NCBI GenBank assembly: GCA_963701325.1
Contig: OY969604.1
Coordinates: 682,001 to 746,000, forward strand
Source of the DNA: Bog-756 sp963701325
GTDB taxonomy: Bacteria > Actinomycetota > Acidimicrobiia > Acidimicrobiales > RAAP-2
Direction of reading: 5' to 3'
Length of the DNA stretch: 64,000 bases
Shown: one piece after another, positions 9,013 through 18,347 of the stretch
How the letters are laid out: the number at the start of each line of letters is the position of its first letter
Numbering within the stretch: the stretch's first letter is position 1
Notes under the pieces: model-generated
Seen by the model: the letters and a program-made list of their open reading frames with translations, nothing else
Database searches by the model: none
What the model was told of the DNA's origin: nothing
Position numbers and translations under genes: made by a program

Positions 9013-10215
9013 ATGCCTTCACGTAAGCTCGACTTCCCGGTCTTCGACGCCGACAACCACATGTACGAGAGGCCAGAGGCGTTCACCAAGTACCTGCCCG
9101 CCGAGTACAGCGGCCTCATCAAGTACGTGCAGGTCGATGGCCGCACCAAGATCGCCGTCAACAACGTGATCAGCGACTACATCCCCAATCCGACGTTCGA
9201 GCGGGTGGCTGCTCCTGGTGCCCAGGAGGAGTACTTCAGGAGCGGGAACCCCGAGGGGAAGTCCCGGCGGGAGATCCTCGGGAGAGCGATCGACGCCCTG
9301 CCAGGCTTCGCCGATCCCGAACCCCGCCTCGAGCTCATGGACGAGTTGGGTCTGGACCGGGCCCTCATGTGGCCGACCCTCGCAAGCTTGCTCGAGGAGC
9401 GCATCCGGCACAATCCCCCTGCCGTCCACGCGGTGGTCCATGCCCTCAACGAATGGATGCTCGAGCACTGGACCTTCAACTACGAGAACCGCATGTTCCC
9501 CACCCCGGTCATCCACCTGGGCATCGTCGACCGGGCGATCGAGGAGTTGGATTGGGTCGTGGAACGAGGGGCGCGCATCGTCCTCATCCGCCCCGCCCCG
9601 GCATGGGGATTCATGGGCCCACGATCACCGGCGCTGCCTGAGTTCGACCCGTTCTGGAAGCGGGTGGCCGAGGACGACATCCTGGTCGGGATGCACGCCT
9701 CGGACAGTGGTTACCAGCGGTACACCAACGAGTGGGAAGGCGTCACCGACGGGGAGATGACGCCGTTCAAGGGCGGATCGGGCTTCCAGGCCATCACCGG
9801 CCACCAGGGCCGGCCGATCATCGACACCGTGGCCTCGCTGGTGGGACACGGGCTCTGCACCCGCTTCCCGACCCTCAAGTTCACTCCGGTGGAGAACGGG
9901 AGCAATTGGGTCCGTCCCCTGCTCGCCGACATGGAGCACGCCTGGATCCACTCTCCCAGCAGCTTCGACGAGAATCCGGTGGACGTGTTCAAGAGGAACA
10001 TCTACGTCCATCCGTTCCACGAGGAGGACCCGAAGGGCCTGATCGACCTCCTGGGAGCCGACCGGGTTCTCTTCGGTTCCGACTACCCGCACCCCGAGGG
10101 CATGTCCGATCCGATCACGTTCGTCGACGATCTCGAGGGACTGCCCAAAGAGGACATCGAGAAGGTCATGGGAGGCAACCTCAACCGCCTCATGGGATTC
10201 GACGCTGCCGCCTGA
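9013..10215 (+). CDS. Amidohydrolase family protein (amidohydrolase 2, ACMSD-like)
   Basis: About 400-residue TIM-barrel hydrolase or decarboxylase of the amidohydrolase-2 superfamily. Metal-site elements are FDADNHMYE near the N-terminus (in place of the DxHxH motif), GMHASDSGY in the middle and LFGSDYPHPEG near the C-terminus. Homologues of this type cluster with lipid and aromatic catabolism genes in actinobacteria, but substrates are mostly unknown. Two nearby ATGs exist: 9007 is only 3 nt from the AAGGAG site at 8998-9003, and 9013 is 9 nt from it, so 9013 is preferred. It is monocistronic or the first gene before the CocE-like hydrolase. Confidence 0.85.
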   Translation: MPSRKLDFPVFDADNHMYERPEAFTKYLPAEYSGLIKYVQVDGRTKIAVNNVISDYIPNPTFERVAAPGAQEEYFRSGNPEGKSRREILGRAIDALPGFADPEPRLELMDELGLDRALMWPTLASLLEERIRHNPPAVHAVVHALNEWMLEHWTFNYENRMFPTPVIHLGIVDRAIEELDWVVERGARIVLIRPAPAWGFMGPRSPALPEFDPFWKRVAEDDILVGMHASDSGYQRYTNEWEGVTDGEMTPFKGGSGFQAITGHQGRPIIDTVASLVGHGLCTRFPTLKFTPVENGSNWVRPLLADMEHAWIHSPSSFDENPVDVFKRNIYVHPFHEEDPKGLIDLLGADRVLFGSDYPHPEGMSDPITFVDDLEGLPKEDIEKVMGGNLNRLMGFDAAA

Positions 10216-10338
10216 CGGGCACCGAGTACCATCGCACCGCGGCGAGCGCGCTCTGCGCCGGTGGCTCTGGTGTGCGGTGAGGTGCACTCCAAAGACGACG
10301 TCCTCCCGGGACGCGTGATCCGGACCGGGGGAACGGCT

Positions 10339-12762
10339 GTGGGAACCAGGAGTCGGGTCGGAGTCACCATCGGCGTGATCGTTGTGCTGATCGCGGCCGC
10401 CTGCGTGGGGATCATCCTGTCCACGACCGGAACGGCCGGTGGCTCCAAACGTCCAGACCTGCGAGGCAATGGCTCGGTGGACGAGGCCTGGCTGACTGCG
10501 GCCGGTCCGGGTGACCACATCACGCTCCTCGAGCACGGTACGGCGGTACCGGAGGCCGGCAGCGCGTCTGTGGCCGATTCGCTCGGATCGCTGATCGTCC
10601 GCAATCTCACTCCTGGCACGGACTATCAGTGGGACGACGAGACGACGGACCAGACCACTCCCGCGTTCCACGTGCTGGCGCCCGGCGATGACCCGACCGT
10701 CGACTCCCCTCTCTACACGGATCAGCCAATGCACCAGGGGTTGAACTACATCGCCATGAGGGACGGCATCAAGCTGGCCGCCACGGTTCGGTACCCCTTC
10801 GGCGAGACCTGTTCGGCCTCGAGCCCCTGTCCGACCGTCATCGAGTACTCCGGCTACAACGTCGCCGGGCCGACCGACCCCATCCCGACGTTCCTCTCCG
10901 AGGCCCTCGGCACCAAGTGCACGGACTGTGGTGACGCGCATCTCCTGCCTGACACCGCGACGGCAGTGGGATCCGTCCTGGCCCGGGTGTCCGGATTCGC
11001 CACCGTGAGCCTCCAGATGCGGGGGACCGGTTGTTCGGGCGGGGCATTCGATCTCTTCGGGTATCCCTCGGACTACGACGCCTACGACGCCATCGAGATC
11101 GTGGCCCACCAGGCGTGGGTGGCCGACCATACGGTCGGCATGGTCGGCATCAGCTACTCCGGGCTCTCCCAGCTGCCCGCCGCTGGCACCGACCCTCCCG
11201 GTCTGGCCGCCATCGCCCCGATGAGCCCGACCGACGACCTGTTCTCGACCGGGTATCCCGGAGGGATCTACAACGACGGCTTCGCCGCGAGCTGGGTCGG
11301 TGCCCGTATCGACGACGCCAAGGCCGCCGCCTCGTATCATGACGGCCACCTGGTCAGGAGTGCGGCCACCCCGGTGGCCGACGTCGGCCAGCCCTGGACG
11401 TACTACGAGATCGACGCGGAACTGGCGGCCAGCGGGGACGGCACCTCCACCTGCCTGGCCAACCAGGCCCTGCACGACCAGGCGGAGGGCCTCGTCCACC
11501 TGGTCGGGCCCAACATGGTCGCCCAAGGCATCGGGCCGGGACGCTCGGCCTCCCTCTTCGATCGCCGGTCGATGATCGTGTGGGCCAGCCACGTCACCGT
11601 GCCGGTCTTTCTCTCCGGTGCACTCCAGGACGAGCAGACCGGTCCGCAGTGGCCCGCGCTCGTCGATGCCTTCCCGAAGAGCACACCGCTGTTCGCCAAC
11701 ATGGTCAACGGCAACCACATCGATTCGACCGACCCCCAGACCATGAGCCGCTGGCTCGAGTTCCTCGATCTCTACGTGGCCCACAAGGTCCCGACTGAAC
11801 CGGGCTTCCTGGCCGCAGAGTTCCTCGACAAGTTCGCCGGATTCGCCTCCGGCATCTCGACCCAGGCGCCACTTCCGGCGATCCGGTTCACGCAGGCGCC
11901 GAACGTCGCCACTGCCGAAGCGGAGTTCGCAAGCCAGACTCCCCTGGTACGAGCGCTCTTCGACAACGGCGCCGGGGTAGCCGGGCCGGGAGCCATCCAG
12001 TCCACCTACTCGTCGGACTTCTCCAGCTGGCCACCCGCAGGGACCACCGAGACGCTCCACTTCGGACCACACGGTTCGCTCGGTGCCACCACCCCGATCG
12101 GGACGAGCACGACGTTCACCCTGGATCCGGCGGCGCGACCGTCGACCAGCCTGCCGGCGAGTGGCAACGCGTGGGCTGCTGATCCCGACTGGGACTGGAC
12201 GCCCGTGCCGGCGGCCGACGGGATCGCCTTCCAGACCGCACCGTTCGGTAGCGCCACCACCATCGCGGGCCCGGCCACCCTCGACCTGTGGGTCAAGGCA
12301 TCCACCCCGGTCGAGGATTTCCAGGCCACGATCACCGAGGTCCGGCCCTCACCGGACCAGGAGGAGTACGTCACCTCCGGATTCCTGCGAAGTGCGGACC
12401 AGGTCGACCTGCCCAACTCGACGCCGTTGTACACCGATCCCACCTATACGGCAGCCGACACCAAGAGGCTGTCGTCCAGCGCCTACTCCTTGGTGAGGGT
12501 CCCGATCGATCCGATCGTCCACACCTTCCGGCCCGGCACCGAGCTGCGAGTGGTCATCTCCGCTCCGGGGGGTGACCGGCCCATCTGGGAGTTCGACACG
12601 CTGGACCACGGCCAGCGCAGCACGGTCGGTATCGGTGGCCGGGCCGATTCAGCGCTGGTGGTCGACGTGGTGAGCGGGGTGCAGGCCACCTCGACCCTAC
12701 CGGCGTGCAATTCTCTACGTGGGGAACCCTGCCGTGCCTATCAGGCCGAGGGCAACCAGTAA
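10339..12762 (+). CDS. Membrane-anchored or secreted CocE/NonD family hydrolase (X-Pro dipeptidyl-peptidase S15 type)
   Basis: About 807 residues. The N-terminus has basic residues followed by the hydrophobic stretch VTIGVIVVLIAAACVGIIL, an uncleaved anchor or signal peptide. A fibronectin-like region comes next, then the alpha/beta-hydrolase core of the S15/CocE family: NYIAMRDGIKLAATVRYP, CPTVIEYSGYN, LQMRGTGCSGG, the nucleophile elbow GISYSG at about residue 270, and NGNHIDST, which carries the likely catalytic His. A C-terminal jelly-roll (PLYTDPTY..., LRVVISAPGGDRP) is the X-Pro DAP C-terminal domain. GTG at 10339 follows a GGGGGA site and directly precedes the anchor; an upstream GTG at 10261 is possible. 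Probable role: an extracytoplasmic esterase or peptidase. Confidence 0.85.
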   Translation: MGTRSRVGVTIGVIVVLIAAACVGIILSTTGTAGGSKRPDLRGNGSVDEAWLTAAGPGDHITLLEHGTAVPEAGSASVADSLGSLIVRNLTPGTDYQWDDETTDQTTPAFHVLAPGDDPTVDSPLYTDQPMHQGLNYIAMRDGIKLAATVRYPFGETCSASSPCPTVIEYSGYNVAGPTDPIPTFLSEALGTKCTDCGDAHLLPDTATAVGSVLARVSGFATVSLQMRGTGCSGGAFDLFGYPSDYDAYDAIEIVAHQAWVADHTVGMVGISYSGLSQLPAAGTDPPGLAAIAPMSPTDDLFSTGYPGGIYNDGFAASWVGARIDDAKAAASYHDGHLVRSAATPVADVGQPWTYYEIDAELAASGDGTSTCLANQALHDQAEGLVHLVGPNMVAQGIGPGRSASLFDRRSMIVWASHVTVPVFLSGALQDEQTGPQWPALVDAFPKSTPLFANMVNGNHIDSTDPQTMSRWLEFLDLYVAHKVPTEPGFLAAEFLDKFAGFASGISTQAPLPAIRFTQAPNVATAEAEFASQTPLVRALFDNGAGVAGPGAIQSTYSSDFSSWPPAGTTETLHFGPHGSLGATTPIGTSTTFTLDPAARPSTSLPASGNAWAADPDWDWTPVPAADGIAFQTAPFGSATTIAGPATLDLWVKASTPVEDFQATITEVRPSPDQEEYVTSGFLRSADQVDLPNSTPLYTDPTYTAADTKRLSSSAYSLVRVPIDPIVHTFRPGTELRVVISAPGGDRPIWEFDTLDHGQRSTVGIGGRADSALVVDVVSGVQATSTLPACNSLRGEPCRAYQAEGNQ

Positions 12763-12806
12763 GGTCCGATCGGTCGACGGTCGTTGGACGAAGGAGGAAT
12801 AGCGCA

Positions 12807-13325
12807 ATGAGCGAGACAACAGCGAAGGCGATCCTCGCGGGAGGATGCTTCTGGGGGATGCAGGACCTCATCCGGAAGCGTCCGGGCGTCATCTCGACGC
12901 GGGTCGGGTACACCGGCGGTGATGTCGCCAATGCAACATACGGAAACCATGCCGGCCATGCCGAGGCGATCGAGATCACCTTCGATCCACAGCAGACCTC
13001 ATACCGTGAGCTGCTCGAGTTCTTCTTCCAGATCCATGACCCGACGACGCTCAACCGCCAGGGGAACGACACCGGCACGAGCTACCGATCGGCCATCTTC
13101 ACCCTCGACGAGGATCAGCGAACGGTCGCTGTCGACACCATCGCCGACGTCGAAGCGTCTGGCCTCTGGCCCGGCAAGGTCGTGACCGAAGTGACGCCGG
13201 CCGGACCGTTCTGGGAGGCTGAACCCGAGCACCAGGACTATCTGGAGCACTACCCGAACGGCTACACGTGTCACTTCCCCCGAGCTGGCTGGGTGCTGCC
13301 GCACCGGAGCGGCGTCGTCACCTGA
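12807..13325 (+). CDS. msrA: Peptide-methionine (S)-S-oxide reductase
   Basis: 172-residue MsrA, which repairs methionine-S-sulfoxide in oxidised proteins. The catalytic AGGCFWGMQ is at about residues 11-19, followed by VGYTGG, YGNHAGHAEAIEI.FDP, FFQIHDPTTLNRQGNDTGTSYRSAIF, and EPEHQDYLEHYPNGY near the C-terminus. All are diagnostic. The ATG is preceded by a strong AAGGAGGA site (12791-12798), which settles the start. No resolving cysteines appear near the C-terminus, so recycling chemistry may differ from the three-Cys type. Confidence 0.96.
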   Translation: MSETTAKAILAGGCFWGMQDLIRKRPGVISTRVGYTGGDVANATYGNHAGHAEAIEITFDPQQTSYRELLEFFFQIHDPTTLNRQGNDTGTSYRSAIFTLDEDQRTVAVDTIADVEASGLWPGKVVTEVTPAGPFWEAEPEHQDYLEHYPNGYTCHFPRAGWVLPHRSGVVT

Positions 13326-13423
13326 TGAGGACCGCGGTTCCCTGATGATCGGGTGTTCGGGGCGCGCCGTGGGGATCGGGCTCCAACAGCATGCGTCCGG
13401 ATCACAGAAGATGAGAGGTACAG

Positions 13424-13762
13424 ATGCAGACCGAGCAGGCCAAGGAGCTCCTCCGTACCGAGCGCACTCGCGTGCAACAGCTGATTGCGCGGGTGGCTGC
13501 AGGTGGCCGGGATGACCGGACGGCGGCAAACCAGCCGGGCGACATGTTCGATTCGGCCCAACCACTCACTGAGGAAGGTACCGATGAGGCGGTCCTCGCT
13601 GAACTGCAGAAACGCCTGGTGGCCATTGATCGAGCAGAGGAGCGCCTCGCTGCCGGTACCTACGGCTACTCGGTCCGTAGCGGTCTGGCGATCTCCGACG
13701 AGCGACTCGAAGCTGATCCCACTGCAGAACTGACCGTCGAAGAAGCTCGAGAGGCGGGTTGA
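13424..13762 (+). CDS. TraR/DksA-family protein lacking the zinc-finger cysteines
   Basis: 112-residue protein with the coiled-coil and globular layout of short DksA/TraR proteins: a helical hairpin (residues 1-78), then AAGTYGYSVRSGLAISDERL and ADPTAELTVEEA. In the canonical family the last part is YG.C..CG..I...RL.A.P....C..C. Here the four zinc-ligand cysteines are replaced by Ser83, Ser86, Thr104 and Glu107, so no zinc can be held there. The tip sequence AANQPGDMFDSAQPLTEE is acidic, as expected for a factor that enters the RNA polymerase secondary channel. The ATG follows a GAGAGG site. Probable transcription-modulating protein; function inferred. Confidence 0.8.
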   Translation: MQTEQAKELLRTERTRVQQLIARVAAGGRDDRTAANQPGDMFDSAQPLTEEGTDEAVLAELQKRLVAIDRAEERLAAGTYGYSVRSGLAISDERLEADPTAELTVEEAREAG

Positions 13763-13826
13763 ACGACCGGACGCGCCTTCGGAGCAGCGGTATTCCCGGA
13801 TGGGCCAGCGGCCTCAGCCGACGGCC

Positions 13827-15500
13827 TCAGCCACCACCCTCTGTGCCGACCCCCGAGCGTGCCACCTCTTTCGCCCACGGGTAGTCGGGCTTGCCCGACG
13901 GGGACCGGGGAACCAGGTCCACGACAACCACCTGGCGGGGCACCTTGTGGCCGGCGAGATGGAGCCGGCAATGTGCTTGGATCTCGTCGAGGTCCGGCGC
14001 AGGTGTCCCAGGGTCGGCCTGCAGCACCGCCGCCACCCGCTCACCGAATCGAGGATCGGGAACCCCCACCACGACGGCATCGGCAACCGTGGGGTGGGAC
14101 TTCAGGACGGCTTCGACCTCTTCGGGATAGACCTTCTCACCGCCGGTGTTGATGCACATGGCGCCGCGCCCGAGGAGCCGGATGGTGCCGTCCGCTTCGA
14201 TGGTGGCCATGTCACCGGGGAGCGCCCACCGGACACCGTCCACCGTGACGAAGGTGCGAGCCGACTGTTCCGTGTCGTGGTAGTACCCGACGGGAACCCG
14301 TCCCTTGGTTGCCAGACGTCCGACCGCGCCCGATCCGGGCAGCACCGATCGCAGGCTGTCGTCGAAGACCGTCGTCCGCTCGTCGGCGGTGAAGCGGAGG
14401 GCGGGCGCCGCACCCTTCCCCCGGACGGTGATCGAGAGTGCCTGGGCGGGTGACTCGGACGAACCGATGGCCTCGGTCAACACCATGGCCGAGGGGAACC
14501 CGGCGAACAGCCGATCCTTCACGTCGACGGACATGATGCTCCCCCCTGAACCGAGCATGAGGACGGAGCCGGTGTCGTGGCGCCCGGGTTCCGCTTCGAT
14601 CGCCTCAACGATCGGGCGGCCCATGGAGTCACCGACGATGGTCAGCATGGTGACCTGCTCACGATCCACCACCTCGAGCACGGTATGGGCGTCCATCTTG
14701 CGACTCGGGTGGAGAATCGCCCGACCACCGCTGAGCATCGCTCCCCACGCCGACCAGTGCCCGCTCACGTGCATGAGCGGGCCGAGTGCATAGGAGACGA
14801 AGATGTCCGGCACGGCAACACCCATGTCCGCAATGGCCGACAACCGCGGGTGGACGGCAGCGACCGCGTTGTCGGCGACAGCCTCGGGCCGCACCACGAC
14901 CACTCCCGGTGTCATGGTGGCGAAGAAGATGTCCTCGTGTCGCCAGACGACACCTTTGGGATTTCCCGTCGTCCCCCCGGTGTACGCGATATAGACGTCA
15001 TCGGAGGATCGGGGTCCGAAGCCGGCCACCGGGGAGTTGGCAGCGAGGAATGCCTCGTAGTCGCGGGCGTCGTGTAGCGCCCCCTCCTCATGCGAGCCAT
15101 CGTCGACCACGATGAGGTGGTCCAGACGGGGTAGTCGGTCCAGAATCGAGGCCACGACCGGGGCGAAGCTCGCCTCGACCACCAGCGCCCGCAGCTCGGC
15201 GTTGTCGAAGAGATAGGCCAGCTCCTCGGCCACGTAGCGGTAGTTGACGTTGATGGGCACGGCTCGGATCTTGTACGTCGCAAGCATCGTCTCGAGATAC
15301 TCGGGGCGGCTGTAGGTGAGCACACCGACATGGTCCCCGGCGCCCAGGCCCAGGCCCTCGAGTCCGTGGGCGAGACGGTTGGCCCGTCGGTCGAGCTGGC
15401 GAAAGGTCAGCCTGGTGTCGCGCCAGACCACGACCTCGCGATCGGGGACCCGGGTGGCGACGCACTCGTACAGATCCGCCAGATTGAACTCCATCCCCAC
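13827..15500 (-). CDS. Acyl-CoA synthetase (FadD19-like AMP-dependent ligase)
   Basis: 557-residue adenylate-forming enzyme that activates a carboxylic acid as an acyl-CoA. The P-loop is YIAYTGGTTGNPKGVVWR at about residue 175. Downstream are LMLGSGGSIMS, the A8 hinge region GRGAMCINTGGEKVYPEE and the catalytic lysine in SPSGKPDYPWAKE. Two features, INVNYRYVAEELAYLFDN and the tryptophan after the P-loop, resemble mycobacterial FadD19-type ligases for branched or sterol side-chain acids. The substrate is inferred only from that resemblance and the neighbourhood. It is the last gene of a leftward set with the acyl-CoA dehydrogenase, DUF35 and thiolase-like genes. Confidence 0.9.
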   Translation of the reverse strand: MGMEFNLADLYECVATRVPDREVVVWRDTRLTFRQLDRRANRLAHGLEGLGLGAGDHVGVLTYSRPEYLETMLATYKIRAVPINVNYRYVAEELAYLFDNAELRALVVEASFAPVVASILDRLPRLDHLIVVDDGSHEEGALHDARDYEAFLAANSPVAGFGPRSSDDVYIAYTGGTTGNPKGVVWRHEDIFFATMTPGVVVVRPEAVADNAVAAVHPRLSAIADMGVAVPDIFVSYALGPLMHVSGHWSAWGAMLSGGRAILHPSRKMDAHTVLEVVDREQVTMLTIVGDSMGRPIVEAIEAEPGRHDTGSVLMLGSGGSIMSVDVKDRLFAGFPSAMVLTEAIGSSESPAQALSITVRGKGAAPALRFTADERTTVFDDSLRSVLPGSGAVGRLATKGRVPVGYYHDTEQSARTFVTVDGVRWALPGDMATIEADGTIRLLGRGAMCINTGGEKVYPEEVEAVLKSHPTVADAVVVGVPDPRFGERVAAVLQADPGTPAPDLDEIQAHCRLHLAGHKVPRQVVVVDLVPRSPSGKPDYPWAKEVARSGVGTEGGG

Positions 15501-15522
15501 CCCCTCCCCACCCAGATCGGCG

Positions 15523-16725
15523 TCAGCGAATCAGATCCCGGAAGGGCACATCCTTGTCGACTCGGACGTCATGGGGAAGCCCCAGCACCCGCTCGCCGAT
15601 GATATTGCGCTGCACCTCGTCGCTCCCGGCAGCGATCCGGAGCGACGGCGCACTCAGGAACTGTCGTTGCCAGTAGCCCTCCTCCGGCGCGTCGGGACCG
15701 AGCAGCATCCCCCGAGGACCCTGGACCATCACGGTCACCTCGGCGAACTCCGTCTGCATCTGCGAGTAGAAGAGCTTGGTGACCGAGGATTCGGGTGTCG
15801 ACATCCCCTTGCGCAGGGCGGTCTGGATCCGGAACCCGAGATACCTGAGGATCTCGCCCTTGGCGTAGCAGTCGGCCAGCCGTTGCCGGACGATCGGGTC
15901 ACCGGTTGCGCCGCACTCCCTGGCCAGCTTCAAGACCTGGGGGAAGCTCGAGGTGCCACCGCTCAGGCTCCGCTCATTGGCCAGGGTCGTCATGGTGGTC
16001 CGCCAGCCACCGTTCACGTCGCCGACCACGTTGGCGGCGGGCACCCGGACGTCGGAGAGGAACACCTCGTTGAAGGTCGCCCCACCGGTCATCTGGCGCA
16101 ACGGGCGCACGTCGACACCCGCTGTGCGCATGTCGAGGATGAAGAAGGTGATGCCGCTGTGCTTGGGGAGGTCGGGGTCCGTGCGAGCCAGCAGGATCCC
16201 CATGTCGGCACGGTGGGCACCCGAGCTCCACACCTTTTGACCGTTGACCACCCACTCGTCACCGTCACGCTCGGCCCGGGTCGCCAGGCTGGCGAGGTCC
16301 GAGCCGGCCCCCGGCTCGCTGAACAGCTGGCACCAGACCTCCTCCCCCCGAAGCATCGCGGGCAGGTAGCGGGCCCGCTGCTCGGCGCTGCCGTGGCCGA
16401 TCAACGTCGGGCCGGCCATCCCGATGGCGACGGCGAACAGGCCTGAGGTGACGTCGAACTGGGCCTCCTCCTGGCGGAAGATCATCGACTGGACGACATC
16501 GCCTCCCCGACCGCCGAACTCGGCCGGCCAGGTGATCCCGGCCCACCCACCCTCGAACAGGCGGCGCTGCCAGGCCTTGCCTTCGGTGACGAAGACGTCG
16601 TCGAAGTCGTAGAACGAGTGGGACGACGAGAGCTGTCCAACGTCCATCTTCTTCGCATGCTGGGCCAACCAGCTCCGAACTTCCTGGCGGAACGCAGCCT
16701 CCTCCGGTGTGTCGTCGAAGTCCAT
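15523..16725 (-). CDS. Acyl-CoA dehydrogenase
   Basis: 400-residue FAD enzyme of the acyl-CoA dehydrogenase family. It starts MDFDDTPEEAAFRQEVRSWL and contains GITWPAEFGGRGG, the FAD/substrate segment CQLFSEPGAGSDLASLAT, NGQKVWSSGAHRADMGILLAR, and the C-terminal AGSDEVQRNIIGERVLGLP. The length and N-terminal pattern match actinobacterial dehydrogenases used on large or branched acyl-CoAs. Such enzymes often work as alpha2beta2 heteromers, yet only one dehydrogenase gene is visible here. It lies 22 nt upstream of the acyl-CoA synthetase gene in the same leftward operon. Confidence 0.92.
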   Translation of the reverse strand: MDFDDTPEEAAFRQEVRSWLAQHAKKMDVGQLSSSHSFYDFDDVFVTEGKAWQRRLFEGGWAGITWPAEFGGRGGDVVQSMIFRQEEAQFDVTSGLFAVAIGMAGPTLIGHGSAEQRARYLPAMLRGEEVWCQLFSEPGAGSDLASLATRAERDGDEWVVNGQKVWSSGAHRADMGILLARTDPDLPKHSGITFFILDMRTAGVDVRPLRQMTGGATFNEVFLSDVRVPAANVVGDVNGGWRTTMTTLANERSLSGGTSSFPQVLKLARECGATGDPIVRQRLADCYAKGEILRYLGFRIQTALRKGMSTPESSVTKLFYSQMQTEFAEVTVMVQGPRGMLLGPDAPEEGYWQRQFLSAPSLRIAAGSDEVQRNIIGERVLGLPHDVRVDKDVPFRDLIR

Positions 16726-16740
16726 CGATCCGCTCCCCGG

Positions 16741-17172
16741 TCAGCCGGCGACGGGTCGCCAGAAGGGAAGGCCGACGTCCTCGGCCGCCTTCAGGAGCAC
16801 GACTTCGAGCGCCATGCCCACCTGGAGGGTCTCGACAGCACAGTCCACGATGTTCGACATCATCCGGACGCCCTCGTCGAGTTCGACGATCCCCACCGCG
16901 TAGGGCGAAAGTGGGGCGAATGCCTTCGAGCGGTTCTGTCGGATGATGGTGAAGGTGTGCAGGGTGCCCCGGCCAGAGGCGTCCACCCACTCGGTCTCGC
17001 CGGCACAGGACGCGCACAGCGATCGGGGGTAGAACTGGAATTGGCCGCAGCTCGTGCACCGCTGGATGACCAGGCGTCCCTCGGCTGCACTCTGCCAGTA
17101 GTGGCGCGATGCGTGGTCCGGCCGGGGCAGAGCGCGGAGGCTCAGTGTGGCGGCAAGCTCTTCGATGGTCAT
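16741..17172 (-). CDS. Zn-ribbon OB-fold (DUF35) protein
   Basis: 143-residue DUF35 protein. The N-terminal helix LRALPRPDHASRHYWQSAAE is followed by a rubredoxin-like zinc ribbon with CTSC and CASC (RCTSCGQFQFYPRSLCASC), then an OB fold (GRGTLHTFTIIRQNRS, PYAVGIVELDEGVRMMSNIV). In acyl-CoA and steroid degradation, DUF35 subunits pair with thiolase-like lipid-transfer proteins or hydratases, where they bind acyl-CoA. Its ATG overlaps the stop of the upstream thiolase-like gene (ATGA), which strongly suggests a stoichiometric complex with that product. Confidence 0.9.
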   Translation of the reverse strand: MTIEELAATLSLRALPRPDHASRHYWQSAAEGRLVIQRCTSCGQFQFYPRSLCASCAGETEWVDASGRGTLHTFTIIRQNRSKAFAPLSPYAVGIVELDEGVRMMSNIVDCAVETLQVGMALEVVLLKAAEDVGLPFWRPVAG

Positions 17173-18347
17173 GACCGGCCCTCGGTCCCGAGGACGACGG
17201 TGGCGATACAGGAGAGCCAGCCGCCTGAACCACAGGCCACCGCCACTTCGGCCCCGGGGACCTGCGCCTCGCCGGCTTCGCCACGGAGCTGGCGAACGGC
17301 TTCGTTGATGAGGAAGATCCCCCGCATGCCCGGGTGACAGGCCGACAGACCGCCGCCGTCGGTGTTGAGCGGGTGGCGTCCCCCCCGACGGAGGACGCCG
17401 CTCTCGACGAAGTGACCCCCCTCCCCCTTCTTGCAGAAGCCCATGTCCTCGAGCAGCATCAAGACGGTGATGGTGAAGCTGTCGTAGCACTGGATGGTGT
17501 CGACGTCCTCGGGAGCGACCCCCGCACGGCCGAAGGCCTCGGGACCGCACTGAGCAGCGGCCGTCGTCGTGAAATCAGGCATCTGACTGATCGTCCAGTG
17601 GGTCTGCGCTCCCGCTGCGCCGAGCACGTAGACGGGCGGCTTCGCAAGGTCTCGGGCCCGCTCCCGGGTCGTCATGATGAATGCACCGCCGCCGTCCGAG
17701 ATGACGCAGCACTCGAGCTTGTGCAACGGGTCGGCGATCATGCGCGACGACAGGACGTCGGCGACGGTGATCGGATCCTTGTACTGGGCGAGCGGGTTCA
17801 GCCCGGCGTACTCACGGACGCCCACCGCGATCTCTGCCAGCTGCTCAGGCGTCGTCCCGAACTCGTACATGTGGCGGCGGGCAGCCATGGCATAGGCCCC
17901 GGCCAACACGTTTCCCCACGAGCATTCGAATTGGGCTGGGCCACCCACCCGGGACGAGCCACCGGCGAACGTGCTCGTGCCGAGCATCCGACCCATCCGC
18001 GACAGCATGTCCGACCCGTAGGTCACGAGGACGACGTCACACATTCCCGCCTCGATGGCGGCCGCAGCATGCTGGACATAGAACTCGAAGGTCGAGCCAC
18101 CGACCGACGTCCCGTCGAGCCAGCGGTGGTTGATCTGGAGATACTCGGCCATGTTCGGAGCATCGTCGGTGTTGTTGGCGAATCCGGTACCGGCGCACAT
18201 GTACCCGTCGATCTCGGATTTGGGAAGGCCCGAGTCCGCCAGTGCGCGACGCAGGGCCATGGCGTGGTGCTCCATGGCGTCGAGCTCAGGGGCGACCGGA
18301 TAGTCGCTCCAGCCGATGCCGACGATCACCGGATCACGCGATCCCAT
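17169..18347 (-). CDS. Thiolase-like lipid-transfer protein (SCP-x/Ltp type) lacking the nucleophilic Cys
   Basis: 392-residue thiolase-superfamily protein. Where true thiolases have N.xC.SG, this one reads DGTSVGGSTFEFYVQHA (about residues 78-94) with no cysteine. The C-terminal half carries NTDGGGLSACHPGMRG and VACGSGGWLSC. Loss of the acyl-accepting Cys and a translationally coupled DUF35 partner recall the Ltp2-DUF35 retro-aldolases that remove the last sterol side-chain carbons, but the Ltp2 active-site tyrosines cannot be confirmed here. The ATG at 18347 has a GAGGAG site upstream. A conventional thiolase role is the alternative. Confidence 0.82.
   Translation of the reverse strand: MGSRDPVIVGIGWSDYPVAPELDAMEHHAMALRRALADSGLPKSEIDGYMCAGTGFANNTDDAPNMAEYLQINHRWLDGTSVGGSTFEFYVQHAAAAIEAGMCDVVLVTYGSDMLSRMGRMLGTSTFAGGSSRVGGPAQFECSWGNVLAGAYAMAARRHMYEFGTTPEQLAEIAVGVREYAGLNPLAQYKDPITVADVLSSRMIADPLHKLECCVISDGGGAFIMTTRERARDLAKPPVYVLGAAGAQTHWTISQMPDFTTTAAAQCGPEAFGRAGVAPEDVDTIQCYDSFTITVLMLLEDMGFCKKGEGGHFVESGVLRRGGRHPLNTDGGGLSACHPGMRGIFLINEAVRQLRGEAGEAQVPGAEVAVACGSGGWLSCIATVVLGTEGRS

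Noticed and set aside
9625..12072. 815-codon open frame on the minus strand
   Set aside because: It lies antisense to the amidohydrolase and CocE-like genes, has low-complexity G/R/V-rich translation and no domain; it is a by-product of high G+C codon usage.
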